From JBCBEX01 sp039027055 (GTDB taxonomy: Bacteria > Bacteroidota > Rhodothermia > Rhodothermales > Rubricoccaceae), in NCBI GenBank assembly GCA_039027055.1, contig JBCCLD010000099.1, positions 1 to 12,481 on the forward strand: a DNA stretch of 12,481 nt, given 5' to 3'. Shown piece after piece: positions 1-6,174 of this stretch. A model generated the notes under the pieces. That model ran no database searches, was not told the origin of the DNA, and saw only the letters and a program-made list of their open reading frames with translations. The position numbers were made by a program, and so were the translations under genes. The stretch's first letter is position 1; each line of letters starts with the position of its first letter.

Positions 1-12
1 GTTCTGTCGAAC

Positions 13-104
13 TCCGCTCCTCGGACTGTCCCCCTCACGGATGAGGGGGACAGCTTGTGCGCCGTCGCAGGCGTACAAGCGGGGGGAGCCGACCGTGCCT
101 CCCC
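13..104. repeat. Cluster of abutting hairpins, possible dispersed intergenic repeat
   Basis: Three to four inverted repeats lie end to end. A perfect 12-bp stem with a 4-base loop pairs 26-37 with 42-53. An 11-bp stem with one G-U pair and a 6-base loop pairs 53-63 with 70-80. A 6-bp G/C-rich stem pairs 83-88 with 99-104. A weak 4-bp stem (13-16 with 22-25) abuts the first. No T-tract follows on either strand, so this is not a classical intrinsic terminator, although its place just past the minus-strand repeat gene would suit transcript-end protection. The compact multi-stem form resembles dispersed intergenic repeats (REP/BIME-like), but its copy number cannot be judged from one window. Confidence 0.55.
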
Positions 105-138
105 GTGCCGATATACCGCAGAACTTCTGCACGCCTGC

Positions 139-885
139 TTATCTACCCTCCCACGCGATGACGAAGTCCCCGTCGGTGCCTATCGCAGCGACAGGAGCCA
201 CCTGGCTCCCAGTCGTGTACGTGTTGACTTGGAACTCGCCGCCGCGCGCTGTGCCGTCGGCGGCGTAGCGCTGGGCGTAGATCCCGTCGGCACTGCCGTC
301 ACCCCCACTTTGCCACGTGACTACGAAGTTGCCGTCAGCGTCCATCGCCACTGAGGGAAAACGCTGAGAGCCCCCATTTCGGGTGTTCACCCGGAACTCG
401 CTGCCTTCCGGCCTGCCGTTCGCGGCGTAGCGCTGGGCGTAGATCCCGTAGGTGGTGCCATCGTCTCTGCTTTGCCAAACGACCACGAAGTCTCCGTCGG
501 CGTCGATGGCCACAGCAGGAAAGCGCTGAGAACTCGGCGTGTAGGTATTGACTTGGAACTCCGTGCCCTGCGGCGTGCCGTTGGGGGCGTAGCGTTGGGC
601 GTGGATGCCGTAGAAATCGCCGTCCTGGCCCCTGCTATCCCACGCTACGACAAAGGCACCGCTGGCGGCCATTCCCACGGAGGGGGCGCCTTGGGCCCCC
701 GTAGTGTACGTGTTTACCTGGAACTCAAAGCCTTGCGGCGTACCGCTGGCATCATGGTGCCGTGCATAGATGCCGCCTTGGAAGTTACTCTCCCAGACGA
801 CCACGAAATCTCCGCTGGCGTCCATTCCTACAGAGGGAAGGCCCTGCGTACTCGTGCTGAACGTGTTCACCCGGAACTCCGTGCC
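139..885 (-). CDS. C-terminal remnant of the secreted repeat protein
   Basis: These 248 codons continue in the same frame right after the amber codon and carry repeats three to six plus a partial seventh. A GTG at 868-870 could be called as a start, but it encodes the conserved Val of the FRVNT repeat motif. There is no Shine-Dalgarno sequence or signal peptide, so independent translation would give a cytoplasmic protein of no obvious use. It is best read as the remainder of the interrupted gene. Confidence 0.5.
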   Translation of the reverse strand, partial: GTEFRVNTFSTSTQGLPSVGMDASGDFVVVWESNFQGGIYARHHDASGTPQGFEFQVNTYTTGAQGAPSVGMAASGAFVVAWDSRGQDGDFYGIHAQRYAPNGTPQGTEFQVNTYTPSSQRFPAVAIDADGDFVVVWQSRDDGTTYGIYAQRYAANGRPEGSEFRVNTRNGGSQRFPSVAMDADGNFVVTWQSGGDGSADGIYAQRYAADGTARGGEFQVNTYTTGSQVAPVAAIGTDGDFVIAWEGR

Positions 886-888
886 CTA
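886..888 (-). other. In-frame TAG replacing a conserved CAG (Gln)
   Basis: On the minus strand the repeat end reads GGC ACG CCG TAG GGC. The matching place in repeats one and three reads as GTPQG. The plus-strand base at 888 is A; the comparable plus-strand sites near 568 and 1049 have G. A single C-to-T change on the coding strand explains the stop. The frame and repeat homology continue without a gap on both sides. Confidence 0.85.
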
Positions 889-1353
889 CGGCGTGCCGAG
901 GGCATCGTAGCGCTGTGCATACACATCGGTGAGAGAGTTCGACGCATACGCGCCTTCCCACACGATCACGAAGTCTCCGTCGGCGTCCATTGCGACCGAA
1001 GGACCAAACTGGTCACCTTTAGTGAAGCCGCTGACCTGGAACTCGTTGCCCTGCGGTGTCCCGTCTGCTACGAAACGTTGGGCGAACACGCCGCTCTCAT
1101 CCCCATCCTGCCCAAGGCTCATCCACGCGATGACGAAGTCGCCGTCTGCATCCATTGCTACGGATGCCCCCTGCTGCCGACCTGTGGTATAGGTGTTGAC
1201 TTGGAACTCCTCGCCGGCAACGACCGGTGCCTGTGCTTGCACGCCGGGGGTACCGTGTAGCATGGCAAGCGTGAGCGTGCCCGCAGCGGCAGAACGGCGG
1301 AGCCACGCGAGACGGCGGTGAGCTGTGAGGCGAGACGAGAAGCGAACAGGCAT
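886..1353 (-). CDS. N-terminal fragment of the secreted repeat protein
   Basis: This is the part that would be translated normally: 155 residues, with a signal peptide at about 1-41 and the first two repeats. It ends at the TAG that replaces Gln in the second repeat's GTPQG motif. A short two-repeat exported protein could still be made, but nothing suggests a boundary was selected there, because the stop lies inside a repeat motif. Its promoter is probably the site at 1392-1421. Confidence 0.55.
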   Translation of the reverse strand: MPVRFSSRLTAHRRLAWLRRSAAAGTLTLAMLHGTPGVQAQAPVVAGEEFQVNTYTTGRQQGASVAMDADGDFVIAWMSLGQDGDESGVFAQRFVADGTPQGNEFQVSGFTKGDQFGPSVAMDADGDFVIVWEGAYASNSLTDVYAQRYDALGTP

Positions 1354-1391
1354 CAGAGACAACTGGAAGCAGGGAGGGACTTCGCGCGAAG

Positions 1392-1421
1392 CTAACGTAG
1401 GGCTACCTCAGCACAAAGCAA
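1392..1421 (-). promoter_or_regulatory. Putative Bacteroidota-type promoter of the repeat-protein gene
   Basis: On the minus strand TTG (1419-1421) is followed after 19 bases by TACGTTAG (1392-1399). This matches five of the six fixed positions of the TAnnTTTG -7 element known from Bacteroidota primary sigma factors, with the usual TTG-N19 spacing. Transcription would begin near 1385 and leave a leader of about 30 bases before ATG at 1353. It is a sequence match only. Confidence 0.4.
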
Positions 1422-1576
1422 CAGCATGTGCTCGGGCGGGTCGAGTCCATCCACCGCCTGTCGGCGAAGAACGACCGCTCGTCGGGATTCGGGGCCACCC
1501 GTCGGCGCACGCGCGGGACGGCGCAGGAATGTGGGGAGGTTGGGTGCATTCCATTCCACCTCAGCACCCCGCTGCT

Positions 1577-3892
1577 ATGTCTGCCACCCTGCTCTTCTCC
1601 CGGTCGTTCTGGCCCCTTCTTTCCTTTCTGTGGTTGTCTGTCGCTCTGGTGACGTTCGCCAGCATGCCTGTAGCCGCGCAGTCGGCGGGCTACATAACCG
1701 GCACCGTCCGCGACGCGGCCACGCTCGAAGCGCTGCCCGGCGTCAACGTGGTCGTGCAGGGCACCACGCTCGGCGCGGCCACCGACGCCGAGGGCCGCTA
1801 CGTCATCACCGCGGTGCCCGTCGGGACACTCGCGCTCGAAGTGCGCTCGGTCGGCTTCGCGCCGCTCGTCCGCACCGACATCGTCGTGAAACCCGGCCGC
1901 CCCACCACGGCCGACGTGCTGCTCAACGAGGTCCGCATCGAGGGGGCCGAGGTGACCGTGACCGCCGGCTACTTCCAGCCGCCCGACGCCGCGCCGACGA
2001 GCACCGTGGCGTTCTCCACCGAAGAGATCCGCCGCTCGCCCGGCGCGGGCCAGGAGATCGCCCGCGTCCTCAACGCGCTCCCCGGCGTCGCCTCGCGCGG
2101 CGAGACGAGCCAGGACCTCTTCGTACGCGGCGGCAGCCCGGCGGAGAACGGCTTCTACATCGACCAGATCTTTATCCCCAACGCGCAGCACTTCTCCACG
2201 CCCGACGGCTCGTCGTTCGGCCCGACCGGCCTCATCAACACCGAGTTCATCGACGACATCACGTTCTCGTCGGGCGGCTTCTCGGCGTCCTACGGCGACC
2301 GCCTCTCGTCGATCAGCGAGATCCGCTACCGCACCGGCGGCGAGCGCCTCACGGGCGAGGTCGGGGCCAACTTCACCGGCGGCACGTTCATCGTCGAGAG
2401 CCCGATCCCTGGCGGCTCGGCCTTCGTCTCGGGGCGGCGCAGCTACCTCGACCTCGTCGCCGACGCCATCGACGCGGGCGGCGCGCCGCGCTTCAGCGAC
2501 CTCCAGGGCAAGGTCACCCTCGACCTCTCGCCCAGCCAGCGCCTCTCCGTGCTCAATCTCTACGGGTCGAGCGAGTTCGCGCAGGAGGCCGAGGACGCCG
2601 TGGACGAGGGGGAGGCGTCCTTCGGCGTGTTCGAGAACCAGCAGAACACCATCGGGCTGAGCCTCCGCTCGCTCTGGGGCGCGCGCGGGTACTCCACGAC
2701 GGCGCTCTCCTACTCCTTCATCGAGCGGCGCAACACCGTCACGGCCATCCGGGACGGCTCCGGCGACATCCGCGAGGACTTCCGCAACGACTACGTCACG
2801 CTGCGCAACGTGAACACGCTCCAACTCGGGCCGAAGCTTGAGGTCGAGGCGGGCGTTGAGGGCACTCTTGAGCGCGGGACGTTTGACTTCGACCAGGCGG
2901 CATATGTCAGCGCGGCGGGTGCGCAGCAGGGCGCCGTCGGGTTCGACCTCGACCTCACGAGCGCGCGCCTCGGCACGTTCGCGACGTTCGTGTGGCAGCC
3001 CACCGCGCGGATCACCGTCAGCCCCGGCCTGCGCGTGGACTACGGCTCGCTCAACGAGGACGTCTACCCGCAGCCGCGCCTCGGCCTGGCCTACGACCTG
3101 ACCAGCACCGTGCGCGTCCGCGCGGCGGGCGGCGTCTACCGGCAGGCCGTCCCGCTCTACGTCCGCGCCCAGAGCACGGCCAACGAGGCGCTCCCGCACG
3201 TCCGCGCCGACCACCTCATCGCGGGCGTGGACGTGCTCCTCGCGCCGTCGCTGAAGCTCACCGTGGAGGGCTTCAGCAAGACCTACCGCGACGTGCCGCA
3301 GTTCGCCGCCGACAACGCGCTCGGCACGCCGGTCTACGTCCTCGACGCGCGCGGCGACTACTCCGGCGCGCTCACCAGCGACGGCCGCGCCCGCGCCCGC
3401 GGCATCGAGCTCCTACTCCAACAGAAGCTGTCGCGCTCGTTCTACGGCCTCGTCAGCGCGTCCTACTTCCGCTCGCAGTACGAGGACCAGGACGGCACGT
3501 GGCGCAACCGCGACTTCGACACGCAGACGCAGTTCAGCGTGATCGGCGGCTGGAAGCCCAACGCCAAGTGGGAGCTGAGCGTGCGCTGGAGCTACCTCGG
3601 CGGCCGCCCCACCACGCCCATCGACGTGGACCAGTCGATCGCGCTTGACGCCGAGGTGCGGGACGTGGCGCGCACCAACGAGGAGCGGCTCCCGGCCTAC
3701 CACAGCCTCTACCTGCGCGTCGACCGCCGCTTCAACTTCCGCGCGACGAACCTCACCACGTTCGTGAGCCTATGGAACGCCTACAGCCGCACCAACATCG
3801 AGGACAATTTCTGGAACTTCACCGAGCAGCGTGTCGACCAAGCCGAGCAGTTCTCGATCCTGCCGGTGGTGGGTATTGAGTTCGAGTTCTAG
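1577..3892 (+). CDS. TonB-dependent outer-membrane receptor with carboxypeptidase-regulatory-like domain
   Basis: The 771-residue protein should take up a bound ligand across the outer membrane using TonB energy; the ligand is unknown. Residues 1-35 are a signal peptide (hydrophobic core 11-30, then PVAAQS). Residues 38-118 form a CarboxypepD_reg-like beta-sandwich (ITGTVRDAATLEALPGVNVVV, then the D-AEGRY and SVGF motifs). The plug spans about 140-252, with LNALPGV, a DLFVRGGSP motif at 180-188 and YIDQI. The rest is a beta-barrel with alternating aromatic strands, ending in FEF, the expected terminal Phe. ATG 1577 is chosen because it begins the signal peptide; the frame is open upstream but encodes no sensible N-terminus. 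No SusD-like lipoprotein follows, so a SusCD glycan system is unlikely. The length is modest for the family. Confidence 0.9.
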   Translation: MSATLLFSRSFWPLLSFLWLSVALVTFASMPVAAQSAGYITGTVRDAATLEALPGVNVVVQGTTLGAATDAEGRYVITAVPVGTLALEVRSVGFAPLVRTDIVVKPGRPTTADVLLNEVRIEGAEVTVTAGYFQPPDAAPTSTVAFSTEEIRRSPGAGQEIARVLNALPGVASRGETSQDLFVRGGSPAENGFYIDQIFIPNAQHFSTPDGSSFGPTGLINTEFIDDITFSSGGFSASYGDRLSSISEIRYRTGGERLTGEVGANFTGGTFIVESPIPGGSAFVSGRRSYLDLVADAIDAGGAPRFSDLQGKVTLDLSPSQRLSVLNLYGSSEFAQEAEDAVDEGEASFGVFENQQNTIGLSLRSLWGARGYSTTALSYSFIERRNTVTAIRDGSGDIREDFRNDYVTLRNVNTLQLGPKLEVEAGVEGTLERGTFDFDQAAYVSAAGAQQGAVGFDLDLTSARLGTFATFVWQPTARITVSPGLRVDYGSLNEDVYPQPRLGLAYDLTSTVRVRAAGGVYRQAVPLYVRAQSTANEALPHVRADHLIAGVDVLLAPSLKLTVEGFSKTYRDVPQFAADNALGTPVYVLDARGDYSGALTSDGRARARGIELLLQQKLSRSFYGLVSASYFRSQYEDQDGTWRNRDFDTQTQFSVIGGWKPNAKWELSVRWSYLGGRPTTPIDVDQSIALDAEVRDVARTNEERLPAYHSLYLRVDRRFNFRATNLTTFVSLWNAYSRTNIEDNFWNFTEQRVDQAEQFSILPVVGIEFEF

Positions 3893-3895
3893 GCC

Positions 3896-3909
3896 GCACG
3901 GTTCCGTGC
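3896..3909 (+). terminator. Short hairpin just after the receptor stop codon
   Basis: GCACG at 3896-3900 pairs with CGTGC at 3905-3909 around a GTTC loop, four bases past the stop codon. No T-tract follows, so intrinsic termination is doubtful. It could instead mark the 3' end of the receptor transcript. Confidence 0.2.
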
Positions 3910-3999
3910 CCGCGTGCCTGGCGTCGCTTTCGAGTGGCGTCGGGTGCTTCGCGTTTGTGTCGGCTCTTCACGCGGGGGGGCGTTGCGAACCGCTTCCGA

Positions 4000-4031
4000 C
4001 GCGGGGGCTGCGGTATATTCTCGGCCCCGCG
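4000..4031 (+). promoter_or_regulatory. Possible promoter region of the E2 gene, framed by an inverted repeat
   Basis: TATATT at 4014-4019 is an A/T island in a G+C-rich leader, 85 bases before the E2 start, and could be a -10 element. It lies between CGCGGGG (4000-4006) and CCCCGCG (4025-4031), a perfect 7-bp inverted repeat. That could be an operator or a hairpin. I do not see a clear -35 or -33 element at the right spacing. Confidence 0.25.
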
Positions 4032-4103
4032 TGTGTCGCCCGGCGGGCGCGGCCACTCGACCCCTTAGGAAGCTCCCTCGGGAAGCACAGCCGCAACCGT
4101 ACT

Positions 4104-5918
4104 ATGGCTCGCGTAGACGTCGTCATGCCCAAGATGGGCGAAAGCGTCATGGAAGGCACCGTCCTCGAATGGAAGAAGCAGGTCGGCGACACGATCGAGC
4201 AGGACGAGACGCTCCTGGAGATCTCGACCGACAAGGTCGACTCCGAGATCCCGAGCCCGGAAGGCGGGCGCATCGTCGAGATCCTCGCCGAGGAAGGCGA
4301 CACCGTCGAGGTAGGCACCAAGATCGCCGTGATCGACACCGACGTGAACGCCGAGGTGGGCGGCGATGACACCGCAGCCCCCGACACGGGCGCGGAGGCC
4401 GAGCCGGTCGCCGAGCCGGTCGCCGAGGAGGCCCCTGCCGAGGAGGCCCCCGCGGCTGAGGTCGTTGCTGAAGCTCCAGCCACGCCAGCTCCGGTGGTGG
4501 TCCCCACTGCGTCTTCGGCAGAGCAGGTCGAGGTCGTCATGCCCAAGATGGGCGAAAGCGTCATGGAAGGCACCGTCCTCGAATGGAAGAAGCAGGTCGG
4601 CGACACGATCGAGTTGGACGAGACGCTCCTGGAGATCTCGACCGACAAGGTCGACTCGGAGGTGCCCAGCCCGGCCGCGGGTGTGCTCGCGGAGATCATC
4701 GTCGAGGAGGGCGAGACCGTCGAGGTCGGCGCCATCATCGCGCGCATCGCTGTAGGCGACGGGGCTGCCGTGCCCCCGCCGAGTGCGCCTGCGCCGAGTG
4801 CGCCTGCGCCGAGTGCGCCTGCCGCACTACCGGCGGCGGCGCCCGTGACGGCCCCAGTGGCCCAGCCCGCCGACGTCTCGGGCGACGGAGCCGACGTGGA
4901 CGCCGGGCCGATCCCGCGCCGTGGCTCCGACGGCCAGTTCTTCTCGCCGCTCGTGCGCTCGATCGCCGAGAAGGAAGGCATCTCGCAGGCCGAGCTTGAA
5001 GGCCTCACCGGCAGCGGCGCTGAGGGCCGGCTGACGAAGCAAGATGTGCTCGCCTACCTGGAGCAGCGCGTCAGCGCGCCCGCAGCGCCCGTCCCAGCGG
5101 CCCCGGTCGCCCAGCCCGTCGCGAAGGCGGCTCCGGTAGCCGCGCCCAAGCCAGCAGCCCCCCGCCCGGCGGCGCAGCCCGTTGCTGCCTCAGGCGACGG
5201 CGACCCCCGCGTGGAGCTGGTCAAGATGGACCGCATGCGGCAGCTCATCGCCGAGCACATGACGCGCTCCAAGGCGACGAGCGCACACGTCACCTCCTTC
5301 GCCGAGATCGACGTGACCAACCTCGTCACGCTGCGCGAGCGTCAGAAGAAGGCGTTCCAGCAACGCGAGGGCGTCAAGCTCACCTACACACCGTTCTTCG
5401 TGAAGGCGTCCGTCGATGCGCTCAAGACGCACCCGCTCCTCAACGCCTCCGTGCAGGACAAGGAGATCGTCGTCAAGAAGGACTTCCACATCGGCATCGC
5501 CGTCGCACTCGGGACGAAGGGGCTGCTCGTGCCCATCGTGCGCGACGCGGGCCAGAAGAACGTCGCCGGGCTGGCGCACGCCGTGGCCGACCTCGCCACG
5601 CGCGCGCGCAGCAAGAAGTTGCTCCCGGACGAACTGCAGGGCGGCACGTTCACGGTGACCAACGTCGGTTCGCTCGGCTCGCTCATGGGCACGCCGATCA
5701 TCAACCAGCCGCAGGTGGCGATCCTCTCGCCCGGCGCGATCACCAAGCGGCCCGTAGTCATCGAAGACCCCGTCTACGGCGACCTGATCGCGATCCGGCA
5801 GATGATGTACGTCTCGCTCTCCTACGACCACCGCATCATCGACGGGGCGATGGCGGCCTCGTTCCTACGCGCCTACCGCGAAGCCATCGAGGGCCTCGAC
5901 CCGAACGGTGAGGTCTAG
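4104..5918 (+). CDS. 2-oxo acid dehydrogenase E2 (dihydrolipoamide acyltransferase, sucB/bkdB-like)
   Basis: This 604-residue E2 moves acyl groups from E1-bound thiamine to CoA through lipoyl-lysine arms in a cytoplasmic 2-oxo acid dehydrogenase complex. Lipoyl domain 1 covers 1-80 (lipoylated Lys44 in STDKVDSE) and domain 2 covers 142-218 (Lys182 in the same motif). Ala/Pro/Glu-rich linkers follow each. The E1/E3-binding domain is at about 280-320 (SPLVRSIAEKEGI, GSGAEGRLTKQDV). The acyltransferase domain spans about 368-604, with the catalytic SYDHRIIDG motif giving His576 and Asp580. The two-lipoyl layout resembles 2-oxoglutarate dehydrogenase E2 (succinyltransferase) of actinobacteria and relatives, but pyruvate or branched-chain substrates cannot be excluded. 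E1 and E3 genes are not adjacent. ATG 4104 starts the first lipoyl domain directly. Confidence 0.93.
   Translation: MARVDVVMPKMGESVMEGTVLEWKKQVGDTIEQDETLLEISTDKVDSEIPSPEGGRIVEILAEEGDTVEVGTKIAVIDTDVNAEVGGDDTAAPDTGAEAEPVAEPVAEEAPAEEAPAAEVVAEAPATPAPVVVPTASSAEQVEVVMPKMGESVMEGTVLEWKKQVGDTIELDETLLEISTDKVDSEVPSPAAGVLAEIIVEEGETVEVGAIIARIAVGDGAAVPPPSAPAPSAPAPSAPAALPAAAPVTAPVAQPADVSGDGADVDAGPIPRRGSDGQFFSPLVRSIAEKEGISQAELEGLTGSGAEGRLTKQDVLAYLEQRVSAPAAPVPAAPVAQPVAKAAPVAAPKPAAPRPAAQPVAASGDGDPRVELVKMDRMRQLIAEHMTRSKATSAHVTSFAEIDVTNLVTLRERQKKAFQQREGVKLTYTPFFVKASVDALKTHPLLNASVQDKEIVVKKDFHIGIAVALGTKGLLVPIVRDAGQKNVAGLAHAVADLATRARSKKLLPDELQGGTFTVTNVGSLGSLMGTPIINQPQVAILSPGAITKRPVVIEDPVYGDLIAIRQMMYVSLSYDHRIIDGAMAASFLRAYREAIEGLDPNGEV
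4119..4243 (+). repeat. Lipoyl-domain DNA repeat, copy 1 (copy 2 at 4533-4657)
   Basis: These 125 bases match 4533-4657 at all but two positions, both in the codon at 4200-4202 (CAG) versus 4614-4616 (TTG). The offset of 414 bases keeps frame. Identity stops sharply on both sides, while the proteins remain similar for another 30 residues. Confidence 0.9.
4533..4657 (+). repeat. Lipoyl-domain DNA repeat, copy 2
   Basis: This is the second copy of the 125-base near-identical block, encoding most of lipoyl domain 2 including its lipoyl Lys182. Synonymous sites agree with copy 1 throughout the block, which points to recent duplication or gene conversion within the gene. Confidence 0.9.
4781..4825 (+). 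repeat. 15-base tandem repeat in the E2 linker
   Basis: GAGTGCGCCTGCGCC occurs at 4781-4795 and 4796-4810, and a slightly diverged copy at 4811-4825. It encodes the SAPAP pentapeptide of the Ala-Pro linker between lipoyl domain 2 and the subunit-binding domain. Copy number changes would only lengthen or shorten the flexible arm. Confidence 0.8.
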
Positions 5919-5957
5919 CAACCACGGCGTCCAACACACGGGCAAGCCGTCCGACCC

Positions 5958-5997
5958 GCGCAGCGCTGCGAGATCCCCGTAGCGCTGCATGCTTTTT
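5958..5997 (+). terminator. Probable intrinsic terminator of the E2 gene
   Basis: GCAGCGCT (5960-5967) pairs perfectly with AGCGCTGC (5981-5988). Two more pairs (one G-T, one C-G) can extend the stem inward. Four bases later comes a run of five T (5993-5997). It lies 42 bases after the E2 stop codon. The 5' arm is also part of a 12-base palindrome, CGCAGCGCTGCG. The T-run is short, so strength is uncertain. Confidence 0.5.
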
Positions 5998-6174
5998 GGG
6001 CGCGTCGGCGTACGATTGGCCTCATTATTGATCTGTAGGACGAGCGTCGGACCTGGTGCTGGGGGAGGTGATCCCAGTCCCAGATCTCTCCGCGTCGTAA
6101 TGAGGGTGCACCCGCCTTGAGACTACGAGGCTGCCCGCCGCTGGGTAGTTCCGGTCTCCCCCCGTCCTGGCTCG

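Larger units (their letters stand above)
139..1209 (-). repeat. Array of about 54-residue protein repeats (six and a half units)
   Basis: The units begin at successive EF(Q/R)V motifs. Strongly kept positions are EFQVNT, SVxMDADGDFVVxW, the Tyr-Ala-Gln-Arg (YAQR) tail and GTPxG. Units differ mainly in the segment after the Trp, where GQDG, DDG or other loops occur. This periodicity also produces long open frames on the opposite strand, which I do not treat as genes. Confidence 0.75.
139..1353 (-). pseudogene. Secreted repeat protein gene interrupted by an in-frame amber codon
   Basis: One reading frame runs from ATG at 1353 to TAA at 139-141, about 404 codons, broken only by TAG at 886-888. 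The product starts with a basic segment and a hydrophobic stretch ending near residue 40-42 (VQA|QA), a signal peptide. From residue 49 there are six full repeats of about 54 residues and a partial seventh. Each contains EFQVNTYTTG, then a PSVAMDADGDFVVxW core, then GIYAQRY and GTPQG. The repeat type is common in secreted or surface bacterial proteins of unknown role. The DxDGD segment looks like a calcium loop, which is inference. The last repeat stops just after its conserved Trp, and no C-terminal sorting domain is visible, so the 3' end may be lost too. The ATG at 1353 is preferred over TTG at 1362. I read this as a recently decayed gene; a sequencing error is the main alternative. Confidence 0.7.

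Noticed and set aside
886..888. Programmed recoding of TAG (pyrrolysine or other)
   Set aside because: The codon replaces an ordinary Gln in a repeated motif. No recoding structure or pyl-type gene is visible.
472..1260. Long plus-strand open frame (262 codons) across the repeat gene
   Set aside because: It mirrors the minus-strand protein repeats and has no signal peptide or recognisable family. The minus frame has coherent repeats and a signal peptide.
1325..1576. Upstream extension of the receptor frame to 1325
   Set aside because: The extra 84 codons lack any family similarity, overlap the divergent gene's start and would bury the signal peptide.
1403..3214. Minus-strand 603-codon open frame opposite the TonB-dependent receptor
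   Set aside because: Its composition is Arg/Ala/Val/Glu-rich, as expected for the antisense of G+C-rich coding DNA. The receptor frame has clear domains throughout.
1577..3892. SusC-type glycan receptor
   Set aside because: No SusD-like gene or glycoside hydrolase is adjacent, and the protein is shorter than typical SusC.
3968..5008. Minus-strand 346-codon open frame opposite the E2 gene
   Set aside because: It is a Ser/Thr/Ala-rich shadow of the E2 linkers and lipoyl domains and shows no family features.
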